41,918 nt of DNA from an uncultured Alphaproteobacteria bacterium. GTDB taxonomy: Bacteria > Pseudomonadota > Alphaproteobacteria > HIMB59. Shown here one piece after another: positions 1 to 8,727 of this stretch (within the stretch, counting starts at the first letter, position 1; each line of letters begins with the position of its first letter). A model generated the notes under the pieces. The model was not told where the DNA came from, searched no databases, and saw only the letters and a list, made by a program, of their open reading frames with translations. Where the stretch lies: positions 1-41,918 of the forward strand of contig CABYRQ010000011.1 in NCBI GenBank assembly GCA_902521485.1, written 5' to 3'. A program made the translations under genes and the position numbers.

Positions 1-147
1 ATGATTACTCATTTTGTAATTATTTTATTTTTGGTTTAGTCAGATTATTTGTTTTTTCTTTCTAAATGGGATATAGAAATAAATGTAAATATAAGTAGTA
101 AATACAATATTTTATTATAAATATTTAATATTAATTATATTTTTAAT

Positions 148-1965
148 TTATAAATTTTCAACTTTAGAAAATTTTTTTCTATCGTTTGGATCAAGGTACC
201 TCTTTCTTAGTCTTAAGTTTTTAGGAGTAACCTCCAATAATTCGTCAGAATTAATATAAGTCATCATTTCCTCAAGTGACATGATCCTAGGAGCAGTTAA
301 ATTTACGGCCTCATCAGACCCAGATGCTCTAACATTAGTTAATTGTTTTCCTTTTAGAACATTTATCTCTAAATCATTATCTCTGGTATGCTCACCGACT
401 ACCATACCTTGATAAACAGGTGTTTGGTGCTTAACAAACATTACACCTCTATCTTGAAGCTTCCAAATTGCATATGCTATAGCTTTACCATTTCCTGTGG
501 AGATTAATGCGCCTGCCCTTCTCTCTGTAATCTCCCCTTTAAATGGTTTGTACGAGTGAAACACTCTGTTTAAAACACCGGTTCCTCTAGTATCTGTTAA
601 AAACTTACTTTGATAGCCAATTAGTCCTCTAGAAGGGGCAATAAATAATAACCTAGTTTTATCATCTCCAGATTTTCTCATGTCTAACATATCAGCTTTT
701 CTTTGATTCATGTTATCAATAACAATACTAGAAAACTCTTCATCAACATCTATCGTTACCTCTTCATAGGGTTCACACTTTGTCCCCTCTACATCTTTGT
801 AAACTACTTTAGGTCTAGAAAGAGATAATTCAAAACCCTCTCGTCTCATGGTTTCTATTAAAACACCTAATTGCAATTCACCTCTTCCTCCAATTTCAAA
901 TGAGTCTTTATTTTGATTTTCTGAGAAGGTAATAGCAACGTTTGTCTCAGCCTCAGCTATTAATCTATTTCTTATTAAAGTTGATGTTACTTTTTTCCCT
1001 TCAGTTCCAGCTAATGGTGAGTCATTAACCATAATGTTTATTGACATAGTAGGAGGATCTATTGGTGTAGATTTTATTGGTGTTTCTATATCAGTTGAAC
1101 AAATGGTATCTGATACTGATGTGATTGATAAACCTGCTATGCAAACTATATCTCCAGTGTTAACTGAGTTAACAGTTATTTTTTTAGTTCCCTCAAATTT
1201 TAAAAGTTTAGTGAGTCTTCCAGTTTCAATGATTTTACCTGATAAGTTTAAAGCATGAACGCTGTCGTTTATTTTTGCAGATCCCTGCTCTACTCTTCCA
1301 ATTAGACATCTTCCTAAGTATGGATCATAGTCTAAAAGTGTTGATAACATTGCAAAAGGTCTAGTATTATCAACATCTGGTGATGGTACATGACTAATAA
1401 TTTTATTTAACAGAGGTGTTAGGCTGGATCTATCATCTGACAATTCATTAACACACCATCCACTTCTACCTGATGCGTATAAAACTGGAAAGTCTAATTG
1501 TTGAGTATTTGCATCAAGAGAGACAAATAAATCAAAAACTTCGTTTAACACATCATCTGGTCTTGAATCAGATTTATCGATTTTATTGATTACTACTATC
1601 GGTTTAAGACCTTGTTTTAAAGCCTTTCCTAATACAAATTTTGTCTGAGGCATCGGACCTTCTGAAGAGTCAATAAGTAAGATAACACCATCAACCATTG
1701 ATAAGACACGTTCTACTTCACCTCCAAAATCTGCATGTCCAGGTGTATCGATTATATTTATTCTAGTATCTTGAAAAATTATAGAAGTAGGCTTGGCTAA
1801 AATAGTTATGCCTCTCTCTTTTTCTAAATCATTAGAGTCCATAATTCTCTCTGATATTTCTTGATTATCTCTAAAAATTCCACATTGTTTCAATAAATTA
1901 TCAATAAGAGTGGTTTTCCCATGATCAACATGAGCAATAATTGCAAGATTCTTAATATCGTTCAT
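148..1965 (-). CDS. typA: Ribosome-associated GTPase TypA/BipA
   Basis: Translational GTPase of the TypA/BipA family, which binds the ribosome and helps 50S assembly and stress adaptation. The 605-residue length is normal for the family. The G1 loop AHVDHGKT lies at residues 11-18, switch I is followed by RGITI, G3 is DTPGHADF and G4 is NKID. After the G domain come an EF-Tu-like domain II, an EF-G-like domain and the BipA-specific C-terminal domain, which includes [10 protein letters not shown] and the SRGLIGYQ segment. The ATG start at 1965 places the G1 loop where it normally sits. It is the last gene of a minus-strand run and lies 26 bp downstream of the J-domain gene. Family knowledge gives the role; nothing odd was seen. 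Confidence 0.97.
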   Translation of the reverse strand: MNDIKNLAIIAHVDHGKTTLIDNLLKQCGIFRDNQEISERIMDSNDLEKERGITILAKPTSIIFQDTRINIIDTPGHADFGGEVERVLSMVDGVILLIDSSEGPMPQTKFVLGKALKQGLKPIVVINKIDKSDSRPDDVLNEVFDLFVSLDANTQQLDFPVLYASGRSGWCVNELSDDRSSLTPLLNKIISHVPSPDVDNTRPFAMLSTLLDYDPYLGRCLIGRVEQGSAKINDSVHALNLSGKIIETGRLTKLLKFEGTKKITVNSVNTGDIVCIAGLSITSVSDTICSTDIETPIKSTPIDPPTMSINIMVNDSPLAGTEGKKVTSTLIRNRLIAEAETNVAITFSENQNKDSFEIGGRGELQLGVLIETMRREGFELSLSRPKVVYKDVEGTKCEPYEEVTIDVDEEFSSIVIDNMNQRKADMLDMRKSGDDKTRLLFIAPSRGLIGYQSKFLTDTRGTGVLNRVFHSYKPFKGEITERRAGALISTGNGKAIAYAIWKLQDRGVMFVKHQTPVYQGMVVGEHTRDNDLEINVLKGKQLTNVRASGSDEAVNLTAPRIMSLEEMMTYINSDELLEVTPKNLRLRKRYLDPNDRKKFSKVENL

Positions 1966-1991
1966 TGAGATAGATGTCTTATAGATTAAAA

Positions 1992-2651
1992 TTAACTATT
2001 TAAAAGCTTATTTTTTGCTTCAGTTATTAAATTAGATAAATAGTTATTACCATCTTTATCAGGATGGAACTTTTTCATTAAGTCATAATATGATTTTTTA
2101 ATATCATCATCAGAAGCTCCTTTTTTAAGACCCAAAACTGATAGTGCTTCCTCCTCTGTCATTTGTGACTTGTCTGAAGAAGATGTAGATTGTTTATTTT
2201 GGCTAATAATTACATTTAAAATATTAAATCCACGAGGGTCATTTATTTTTAGTTCCTCTAAGAGCTTCGATACCTCATTTTGAGATAGAGAGGAAAAAGA
2301 ACGGCCTTTAAAAACTCCCTCTATAATATTAATTGTAGCTTGACGTGATTGTAACACAATTTCAATTTGTAAATACTTCGTATTAATTTTTGGTTTGAAC
2401 TTACTCCCAAAAGAAGATCGCGAAAACAAGTTTAATATAGTTAATAATGATGAGATCCTTCGAAAAAAAAGTAAAGCAGGAGCTAAGGCAACAGGTAGAA
2501 AATTTAATTTTCCTGAAAAAATTAAAAAACATCCTAAAATTATTATTAATGAAATAATTAAATATTTTTTATAACGAGACGATAATTGATTACCAAAGAA
2601 AACAAAGACACATATAGCTACAATTGAAAATAATAATAAGAGTTTAATCAT
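1992..2651 (-). CDS. Membrane-anchored J-domain protein
   Basis: Protein of 219 residues with two or three hydrophobic segments in the first 65 residues, a variable middle, and a C-terminal J domain from about residue 164. The HPD signature that stimulates Hsp70 ATPase is at residues 196-198 (FHPDKDG). The architecture is that of the inner-membrane DnaJ-like (TIM14/Pam18-like) proteins common in alphaproteobacteria, with the J domain probably in the cytoplasm as a DnaK co-chaperone. There is no Gly/Phe region or zinc finger, so it is not DnaJ itself. Its ATG overlaps the msrA stop in an ATGA arrangement (2648-2651), which suggests translational coupling. The client is unknown. Confidence 0.85.
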   Translation of the reverse strand: MIKLLLLFSIVAICVFVFFGNQLSSRYKKYLIISLIIILGCFLIFSGKLNFLPVALAPALLFFRRISSLLTILNLFSRSSFGSKFKPKINTKYLQIEIVLQSRQATINIIEGVFKGRSFSSLSQNEVSKLLEELKINDPRGFNILNVIISQNKQSTSSSDKSQMTEEEALSVLGLKKGASDDDIKKSYYDLMKKFHPDKDGNNYLSNLITEAKNKLLNS

Positions 2652-3223
2652 CCTAAATTAATTTTTAATTGTTTAATCCTCTGCTCTCTTCCGCAACTGT
2701 ACTTGTAATATGTATATCTTATGGGATTTTTTTTGTAATAATCCTGATGATACTCCTCTGCTACATAAAAATTTTTAAAAGGTAAGATCAATGTTTCTAC
2801 CTTCTGTTTGTGATTTTCCTGAATTTTATCTATGTAAAAGTTAAATTTATCTATAACAATTTGGTCATTACTGAAAAGAGCACTTTTATAAGAATAACCT
2901 TTATCACAAAATTGACCAGTACCATCAAAAGGATCAATATTTACAAAAAAAACCCTAATGATCTTATCTAAACTAACAATATCTGAGTCAAAAATAATTT
3001 CAGCCACTTCTATATGGCCTGTATCACCCTTGACAACTTCTTGATAAGTTGGATTTTCAACATGACCTCCTGAATAGCCAGATCGAACATCAATTACACC
3101 TTTTAATTTTTCATAAACCTCCTCAACGCACCAGAAACACCCACCAGCTAAGTAAATTGTATTAATTTTTGCGTTAGCTGTAATAGGTAACAAAAATAAG
3201 AAAAGGAAAAGTCTAAAGATCAT
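2648..3223 (-). CDS. msrA: Exported peptide-methionine (S)-S-oxide reductase MsrA
   Basis: Repairs the S-form of methionine sulfoxide in proteins. The signature GGCFWC is at residues 27-32, and Cys29 is the expected sulfenic-acid-forming nucleophile. Other family blocks are GYSGG, the GHIEVAEIIFD segment and YHQDYY. An apparent cleavable signal peptide (residues 1-18, ending ANA) precedes the domain, so this copy probably works in the periplasm. Cytoplasmic MsrA proteins lack that extension. A Cys near the C-terminus (YKYSCGRE) could be a resolving cysteine. The gene overlaps the upstream aminotransferase by 4 bp and the downstream J-domain gene by 4 bp, so the three are probably one transcript. 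No msrB is seen nearby. Confidence 0.93.
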   Translation of the reverse strand: MIFRLFLFLFLLPITANAKINTIYLAGGCFWCVEEVYEKLKGVIDVRSGYSGGHVENPTYQEVVKGDTGHIEVAEIIFDSDIVSLDKIIRVFFVNIDPFDGTGQFCDKGYSYKSALFSNDQIVIDKFNFYIDKIQENHKQKVETLILPFKNFYVAEEYHQDYYKKNPIRYTYYKYSCGREQRIKQLKINLG

Positions 3224-4062
3224 ATTGCGTTGATAAATAAATTACGAAACTTCAATGTATTTAGACCGGGCTTACCGTTTGAAATAGTAAATTTATCAAC
3301 TTTAACTATGGGCATTATAAAATTAGTAGCACTTGTCATGAATGCTTCATCTGCATCAAGAAGGGATTTAATGGAAAATTTTTTTTCCTCAAATTTAAAT
3401 TTATTTTTTTTTAAAATTGATATTAATTTATGCCTTGTACATCCCTTTAAAATTCTAAAGTTAAGTGGGTGCGTAATACATTTATTTTTTTTTATAATCC
3501 AAATACTTGAAGAATTACCCTCAGTTATCATATTTCTATTATTAAATAATACTGCTTCATGTGATTTATTCTCTTTTGCATGATTTGCAGCTAGAACATT
3601 ACCTAATAGAGAAATACTTTTAATATCTGACCTATGCCACCTTATATCTGGATAAAGAGATGTTTTTACACCTTTTAGTGCTAACTTATTTAAATATTCA
3701 AAGTTTTTATTAATTGAGTAGATAATAATATTAGGCTTAAGTTTATCAGGGTATTTATGTTCCCTAGGGTTTTGATCCCCTCTTGTAATTTGGATGTAAA
3801 TTATACCCATTTTTAATTTATTTAATTTTTTGATTTTATTGGTGATATTAATTATTTGATTTCTATTGAATTTAATTTTTATGTTCATTTTTTTTAAAGA
3901 AACAAACAATCTGTTTATATGAAGATTTAAATCTACTAATTCACCTTTGAATACAGCAATGACCTCATAAACCCCATCAGAGAATTGATAACCTCTATCT
4001 GTTATACTGACATATGATTGATTTAGAGGTTTGTATTTTCCATTAATATAACAGGTTGTCAT
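3220..4062 (-). CDS. Class IV (D-amino acid/branched-chain type) aminotransferase
   Basis: PLP enzyme of fold type IV, 280 residues, resembling D-amino-acid aminotransferase. The N-terminus has YINGKY and the DRGYQFSDGVYEV block (residues 22-34). The PLP lysine is predicted at Lys148 in the DIKSISLLGNV segment, and the cofactor-binding TEGNSSSIW motif follows. In bacteria such enzymes supply D-glutamate or D-alanine for peptidoglycan. A branched-chain or 4-amino-4-deoxychorismate lyase-like role cannot be excluded from sequence alone. It heads the dat-msrA-J-domain group and diverges from the M48 protease gene with only 29 bp between the start codons, so both promoters must sit in or very near that gap. 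Confidence 0.85.
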   Translation of the reverse strand: MTTCYINGKYKPLNQSYVSITDRGYQFSDGVYEVIAVFKGELVDLNLHINRLFVSLKKMNIKIKFNRNQIINITNKIKKLNKLKMGIIYIQITRGDQNPREHKYPDKLKPNIIIYSINKNFEYLNKLALKGVKTSLYPDIRWHRSDIKSISLLGNVLAANHAKENKSHEAVLFNNRNMITEGNSSSIWIIKKNKCITHPLNFRILKGCTRHKLISILKKNKFKFEEKKFSIKSLLDADEAFMTSATNFIMPIVKVDKFTISNGKPGLNTLKFRNLFINAI

Positions 4063-4091
4063 AAGAATATCTTTTTGATTATATTAATACC

Positions 4092-4895
4092 ATGAATCTT
4101 AAAAGACGAGATTTTATTAAAAAATTATCATGTGCGTGTTGTGCGCCTTTATTTTTACCTTCTTGTACTGAGGTAGCTATTACAAATCGTAAACAACTCT
4201 CTATTATTTCAGATGAAAGTATCAACAAACAAGCTCTTGAAGCCTACGAACAAGTCAAAAAACAAGAAAATCTAATAGAGTCTGGGCAAAATTTTAGAGC
4301 TGTAAGAGAGGTTGGTCTCAGAGTTACAGAGTCAGTAGAGGAGTATTTTTTAAAAATGGGTCAATCAGACTCGATAAAAAATTATAATTGGGAATTCATA
4401 TTAATTGATGACAAGGACACACTTAATGCTTGGTGTATGCCTGGTGGTAAAATAGCTTTTTACACAGGGATCTTAGATGTTGCCGCTAATAATGATGGTT
4501 TGGCCTCAATAATGGGACATGAAATTGCGCATGCTGTTGCTCGCCATAGTGCTGAAAGGGCCAGTCAAGCATTAGCAATAAATGTTGGCACTACTATCTT
4601 GGATATTGCTTTAGAGGGTGCCCTTTCGAATACCTCAGCTGATGATTATTTAATTAATTTAGGTCTATCTTTACCTTTTAACAGATTACAAGAATCGGAG
4701 GCTGATTATTTAGGTTTGGCCTTTATGACAATGGCAAAATACGATAATCATGAGTCATATAAAGTTTGGCAGCGAATGGCTGAAGCGCAAAAAGGAAACA
4801 CACCACCAGAGTTTCTATCTACGCACCCTTCCCCCAAAAATCGTATTGAAAAGCTTAAAAACTGGATACCTGAAGTTGATTTAAGATTTACCTAA
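4092..4895 (+). CDS. M48-family metalloprotease, probable lipoprotein
   Basis: Zinc metalloprotease with the HExxH motif at residues 143-147 (GHEIAHAVARH) and the third zinc ligand probably Glu203 in ESEADYLG. The N-terminus reads KRRDFIKK followed by a hydrophobic stretch and a lipobox-like LPSC ending at Cys25. It may therefore be exported, possibly by the Tat route, and lipidated on the periplasmic side. At 267 residues it matches the short LoiP/YcaL-type peptidases that degrade misfolded outer-membrane proteins, and lacks the TPR domain of BepA. Three cysteines at residues 14-17 are unusual in a signal sequence. Natural substrates are unknown. Confidence 0.88.
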   Translation: MNLKRRDFIKKLSCACCAPLFLPSCTEVAITNRKQLSIISDESINKQALEAYEQVKKQENLIESGQNFRAVREVGLRVTESVEEYFLKMGQSDSIKNYNWEFILIDDKDTLNAWCMPGGKIAFYTGILDVAANNDGLASIMGHEIAHAVARHSAERASQALAINVGTTILDIALEGALSNTSADDYLINLGLSLPFNRLQESEADYLGLAFMTMAKYDNHESYKVWQRMAEAQKGNTPPEFLSTHPSPKNRIEKLKNWIPEVDLRFT

Positions 4896-4947
4896 AGCGT
4901 TGTTTTGTCATACTTCAAACAAATCAGAAATTTAATATATTTTATGA

Positions 4948-5166
4948 ATGAACAAAGTTATTAAGCTAAAAAAGCAGTCTAAAACAAGCGACTCCGATAG
5001 TATAAAACAGCTAAACAGTAAGCTAAACAAACTTGATAAGAAAATAGATAACCTCTATGAAAGATTAGACGGTCATATCAACAAAATAGATAAAGTTTAT
5101 TCTAGACTAGAGGAACATTTTTCTGGTATCGAAAAGCTTTTATCCTTCTTTAAATTTAGAAAATAA
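4948..5166 (+). CDS. Small coiled-coil protein of unknown function
   Basis: A 72-residue highly charged protein that I do not recognise. From about residue 18 to 65 it shows heptad-like spacing of Leu/Ile residues (LNSKLNKLDKKIDNLYERL, then HINKIDKVYSRLEEHFSGIEKLL), which predicts a single long coiled coil. There is no signal peptide or membrane segment. It lies 52 bp downstream of the M48 gene on the same strand and ends directly against the stop codon of the convergent SRAP gene (5167). Its periodicity and its clean fit between neighbours favour a real gene, but the short length leaves doubt. Confidence 0.6.
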   Translation: MNKVIKLKKQSKTSDSDSIKQLNSKLNKLDKKIDNLYERLDGHINKIDKVYSRLEEHFSGIEKLLSFFKFRK

Positions 5167-5736
5167 CTATTTCGATAACTCATAATTTATGACATCTGAA
5201 GATCTTAGTAGTTCTTCATAACTGTACGAAAACCATTTTCTTACATTATTTTTATTAATTATGACTGGATTTCTATTGTGAATAAATTCTATATTTTCCA
5301 AAGAGGATTTAGTTAAAATTGAAAAATAAACAGTATCTTCTTTTAATTTATATACACCTGCAAAAAAACTGACTGGTGTTTTGGTAAATAGTTTATATTT
5401 TTCTTTCAATTCTTGGGTTCTCAACCATTCAAAATAACTACTAAAAGGTACCAAACAGCGATTATTTGCAATGAGGCTATTACTAAAAGATTTTTCGTGT
5501 ACTGTCTCTGATCGAATATTGAAAAGTGTTTTTCCTTTCGGAAGCCAATCAAATGACAAACCCCAAATTGATTGTTTAAATATAAATTTAGAGTTTAAAT
5601 TAAAGACAATAGGTGCTTTATTGGTAGGGCAAATATCTTCATTTTTATAGTCAAATATTGATTTGAAGTTATTTATAGTTTCCTTCTTAAAAGAGGAGTG
5701 ATTGTCTTTAAGATTTAGCGAATATCTTCCGCACAC
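5167..5736 (-). CDS. SRAP/YedK-HMCES family abasic-site crosslinking protein
   Basis: SOS-response-associated peptidase (SRAP) family. It binds abasic sites in single-stranded DNA and forms a thiazolidine crosslink through Cys2. The start MCGRYSL exposes Cys2 after Met removal. Expected active-site residues are visible: Asn73 in NIRSET, Glu103 in YFEW and His153 in IHNRNPVII. At 189 residues it is slightly shorter than E. coli YedK. It is convergent with the coiled-coil gene with no gap, and its stop is 2 bp from the TRAP binding-protein unit upstream on the same strand's downstream side. Its function follows from family knowledge; the catalytic set is complete here. Confidence 0.92.
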   Translation of the reverse strand: MCGRYSLNLKDNHSSFKKETINNFKSIFDYKNEDICPTNKAPIVFNLNSKFIFKQSIWGLSFDWLPKGKTLFNIRSETVHEKSFSNSLIANNRCLVPFSSYFEWLRTQELKEKYKLFTKTPVSFFAGVYKLKEDTVYFSILTKSSLENIEFIHNRNPVIINKNNVRKWFSYSYEELLRSSDVINYELSK

Positions 5737-5738
5737 TA

Positions 5739-6821
5739 TTAAATTTTTCTAAAATTCAAGTAGTTAGAAATATCAAAGTCCTTATATGAAGTTCTTAAAC
5801 CTAAAAATTGAAAATAATCATCCCTAATTTTTTTCCCAAGAGAGGTATCAGTATAATTATCTAAAACACCATTGATATTTTTTTTGGCTTCAATAACAAT
5901 ATCGTTAGGTAGTTGCCTGAATTCTACACCAAGTGACTTCAATTTTTCTATAGCCACAACCTCTTTATACATAAAATCAGACAACATTTCTTGATTTTCT
6001 GACTGACAAGCATACTCGATGATGCTCTTAGCTTCATTATCAAAAGAGTTCCATTTATCTAAATTCATTCCTAATGAAATAGAAACTGTAGGTTTTTTAA
6101 AATCTGGATAATAACAGTAATTTGTTACTTTATAAAAACCAAAAGCTAAATCCATAACTGGATTAGACCAATCTGCAGCGTCTATAGCTCCACTTGCTAA
6201 AGACTGAAGAATTTCACCTCCTGGTATATTTATAGAAGTTGCCCCCATAGTCTTTAATAAATCTCCTCCCATACCAGGACTTCTTATTTTAAGTTTAGAA
6301 ACATCCTCTAGACCATTTAATTCGTTTTTGAACCAACCAAATAATGTAGATCCAGTATTACCAACTAAAAAATGTTTAATGTTAAAATTAGAACCTAATT
6401 CATCCCATAATAATTGACCATTGCCAGAATATATCCATGAATTAAATTCCTCTGCAGTCATTCCAAAAGGAACAGCAGCAAAAAAAGGATAGGCTTTGTT
6501 CTTTCCTCCCCAGTAAAACTCTGCTGAGTGATATAAATCAGCTGTACCAGATGACACGGCATCAAACACCCCAAACGGTGGGACTAGTTCACCAGCTGAG
6601 TAAACATTAACTTTTATTCTTTTATTAGATAAGTTCTCAATTCGTTGAGCCAACCTGTTTGCACCTAAACCTATACCAGGAAAATTCTCTGGCCATGATG
6701 TGACCATATTCAACTCTGTTATGGTGCTTGCGTGTACATTAAAACTAGAGATTGCAGCTGCACCCAGTACAGGAATTGAGGCTTTTTTAATAAAATTTCT
6801 TCTGTTAATTTTTTTTTTCAT
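5739..6821 (-). CDS. TRAP transporter DctP-family substrate-binding protein (TakP-like)
   Basis: Periplasmic binding protein of the TRAP class, 360 residues from the ATG at 6821. An in-frame extension to 7022 exists but overlaps the divergent gene and would bury the signal peptide, so I reject it. The N-terminus MKKKINRRNFIKK with a hydrophobic stretch ending near VHA fits a Tat signal. The mature part resembles the 2-oxoacid/TakP branch: SWPENFPGIG near its start, AEFYWGGK, and KIRSPGMGGDLL with the carboxylate-binding arginine, followed by ADWSNP. A 2-oxo acid or similar carboxylate is the likely ligand. No DctQ/DctM permease genes are present anywhere in the window, so it is an orphan here. 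Confidence 0.9.
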   Translation of the reverse strand: MKKKINRRNFIKKASIPVLGAAAISSFNVHASTITELNMVTSWPENFPGIGLGANRLAQRIENLSNKRIKVNVYSAGELVPPFGVFDAVSSGTADLYHSAEFYWGGKNKAYPFFAAVPFGMTAEEFNSWIYSGNGQLLWDELGSNFNIKHFLVGNTGSTLFGWFKNELNGLEDVSKLKIRSPGMGGDLLKTMGATSINIPGGEILQSLASGAIDAADWSNPVMDLAFGFYKVTNYCYYPDFKKPTVSISLGMNLDKWNSFDNEAKSIIEYACQSENQEMLSDFMYKEVVAIEKLKSLGVEFRQLPNDIVIEAKKNINGVLDNYTDTSLGKKIRDDYFQFLGLRTSYKDFDISNYLNFRKI

Positions 6822-6858
6822 ATTTTTATATAAATAAGATAACACTTTATAAATAAAA

Positions 6859-7377
6859 ATGAAATTAGAAGCAAAAAGTTTATTAGCCGCACTTAATGAA
6901 CAAAAAGTTGAATATAAACTTTTTGAACACGAGGCTTTTTTTACTGTCGAGGAGTCTAGCAAATTAAAATCGGATTTGAATATGCAGGGTGCGCATACAA
7001 AAAATCTTTTTTTGAGAGACAAAAAGAGAAATTTTTACTTACTCTCATGCTTAGATAGCACTGAAGTAGACCTAAAAATTATCAAAAACACTATTCGGTG
7101 CCAAGGAAATCTCTCTTTTGGAAGTGCAGAATATTTATATGATAAACTTGGAGTTAAACCAGGTTCTGTTAGTCCCTACTCTTTAATCAATAATGTAGAT
7201 AAGGATGTAAGTTTTTACTTAGATAAAAAAATCAATGACTATGAATTATGTAATTTTCACCCACTAGATAACACTAAAACAATTCAAGTAAAGACAGAGG
7301 ATTGTATTAAATTTCTAAGAACAGTTACGACTGTTCGATTAATTGATTTTACAACTATGGAAGTAACTAATCTCTAA
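6859..7377 (+). CDS. ProX/YbaK-type prolyl-tRNA editing protein
   Basis: Stand-alone trans-editing domain of the YbaK/ProX family, 172 residues. These proteins hydrolyse mischarged aminoacyl-tRNA, classically Ala-tRNA(Pro) for ProX/PrdX. Family landmarks are FEHEAFFTVEE near the N-terminus, KNLFLRDKK, the lysine-containing loop, GVKPGSVSPYSLI, and the late FHPLDNTKTI block. The start at 6859 is the first ATG after a 37-bp gap that is shared with the divergent TRAP gene. Its 3' end overlaps the convergent yajQ gene by 11 bp. Whether it edits Ala- or Cys-tRNA(Pro) cannot be told from the sequence. Confidence 0.88.
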   Translation: MKLEAKSLLAALNEQKVEYKLFEHEAFFTVEESSKLKSDLNMQGAHTKNLFLRDKKRNFYLLSCLDSTEVDLKIIKNTIRCQGNLSFGSAEYLYDKLGVKPGSVSPYSLINNVDKDVSFYLDKKINDYELCNFHPLDNTKTIQVKTEDCIKFLRTVTTVRLIDFTTMEVTNL

Positions 7378-7852
7378 AATTTTGAAATTGTAGAGGAATT
7401 TTAATATCACTTGATTTTAATAATTCGATCATTGATTGTAGATCATCTCTTTTCTTTCCAGTAATTCTTACTTCATCTCCATTAATTGAAGCTTGAACCT
7501 TTGCTTTTGATGATTTAACAAGATTTGTTATTTTTTTTGAGTCCTCTTTTGATATTCCATTCAAAATATCGATAAATTGTCTTACTCTGTTTCCAGAGGC
7601 AGTTTCAGTTGATTTAAGATGTATAAATTTTGGATCTATTTTTCTTCTTACAATATTATTTTTTAAAATATCATTAAATTGAGTTAATTTAGTATTGTCC
7701 GTTGTCTCTATTGTAATAGAAAAATCGTTTCGTTCGATTGTTGAATTAGTATTCTTAAAGTCAAATCTATTATCAACTTCTCTTTTAGTATTATTGATGG
7801 CATTATCAATTTCTTGAATATCTGGTGACGAGACAACATCAAAAGAAGGCAT
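7367..7852 (-). CDS. yajQ: YajQ family nucleotide/cyclic-di-GMP-binding protein
   Basis: Member of the YajQ family, 161 residues beginning MPSFDVVSS, the invariant start of the family. The upstream in-frame TTG at 7867 is therefore not the start. Two ferredoxin-like repeats are evident, with the block DNRFDFKNT early and VRITGKKRDDLQ near the end, then FQNFRD at the C-terminus. YajQ-like proteins bind cyclic di-GMP or nucleotides and act as regulators or chaperone-like factors. The start codon lies only 2 bp from the divergent transporter start at 7855, so its promoter must lie inside that gene. Its 3' end overlaps the ProX gene by 11 bp. Confidence 0.93.
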   Translation of the reverse strand: MPSFDVVSSPDIQEIDNAINNTKREVDNRFDFKNTNSTIERNDFSITIETTDNTKLTQFNDILKNNIVRRKIDPKFIHLKSTETASGNRVRQFIDILNGISKEDSKKITNLVKSSKAKVQASINGDEVRITGKKRDDLQSMIELLKSSDIKIPLQFQNFRD

Positions 7853-7854
7853 AA

Positions 7855-8727
7855 GTGAACAATACAATATTTTTATTTATTTCAACACTAATAGTTTGGG
7901 GGCCTACTTGGTATATTATTAAATTTCAACTTGGTATTGTTGATCCAATGACATCAGTTTTTTACCGGTTTTTTTTATCATCAATAATAATTTTAATATT
8001 TTGTATATTAAAAAAAATAAATCTTAAATTTACTCTGAAGGAGCATTTTTTTATAGCTGCTCTGGGTATATCATTATTTAATATAAATTATGTGCTGTTT
8101 TATCTATCTACAGTACATTTAATAAGTGGATTTGTTGCTTTATGTTTTTCATCAATATTATTTATGAATGTTGTTAATAATATTTTTTTTAAAGGTAAAT
8201 TTCCAAAAATTATGACTTTGGTTGGAGGTTTTATTGGAACGTTAGGATTACTTTTCATATTTTATGATGAAATTATTAATTTTGAATTATCAAAAAGCAC
8301 AAGTATTGGGATTTTACTTGGTGTATTGGCAACATATTTTGCATCTATTGGTAACTTAATTTCAGAGTATACCTCTAAAATTAAATTGAATGTTGTTGCC
8401 GTTACAGGATATGGGATGTTGTATGGCTCCATAACACTATTAATTTATCTTCTAATAACTGGTACTGAATTAAATTTTGATTTTAGTTACAGATATATTA
8501 TATCGTTACTTTATCTATCTATTTTTGGAAGTGTATTCGGTTTTATTCTTTATCTTTCAGTAATAAAAAATATAGGCGCCAATGATGCAGCATACATTGC
8601 AATAATAATGCCTCTTATAGCACTAATTATCTCTACAATATTTGAAGGTATGATATGGAACTTAAATTTATACATTGGTTCGTTTCTTGTGCTATTTGGA
8701 AATATATTAATTTTAAAAAAAAATTAG
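7855..8727 (+). CDS. EamA/DMT-superfamily transporter
   Basis: Integral membrane protein of 290 residues with about ten hydrophobic helices arranged as two EamA repeats. The first helix contains WGPTWYIIK, the usual WGxxxxxxK opening of the drug/metabolite transporter superfamily, and a conserved FYRFF segment follows. The start appears to be GTG at 7855. Later starts would remove part of helix 1. The substrate is unknown; characterised relatives export amino acids or metabolites. The stop overlaps the stop of the convergent MFS gene by 4 bp, and the start is 2 bp from the divergent yajQ start. Confidence 0.87.
   Translation: MNNTIFLFISTLIVWGPTWYIIKFQLGIVDPMTSVFYRFFLSSIIILIFCILKKINLKFTLKEHFFIAALGISLFNINYVLFYLSTVHLISGFVALCFSSILFMNVVNNIFFKGKFPKIMTLVGGFIGTLGLLFIFYDEIINFELSKSTSIGILLGVLATYFASIGNLISEYTSKIKLNVVAVTGYGMLYGSITLLIYLLITGTELNFDFSYRYIISLLYLSIFGSVFGFILYLSVIKNIGANDAAYIAIIMPLIALIISTIFEGMIWNLNLYIGSFLVLFGNILILKKN

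Noticed and set aside
6822..7022. In-frame N-terminal extension of the TRAP binding protein to 7022
   Set aside because: It overlaps the divergent ProX gene, and the Tat-type signal MKKKINRRNFIKK begins at 6821.
7853..7867. Five-residue extension of YajQ starting from TTG
   Set aside because: The family starts invariably with MPSFDVVS, so the ATG at 7852 is preferred.
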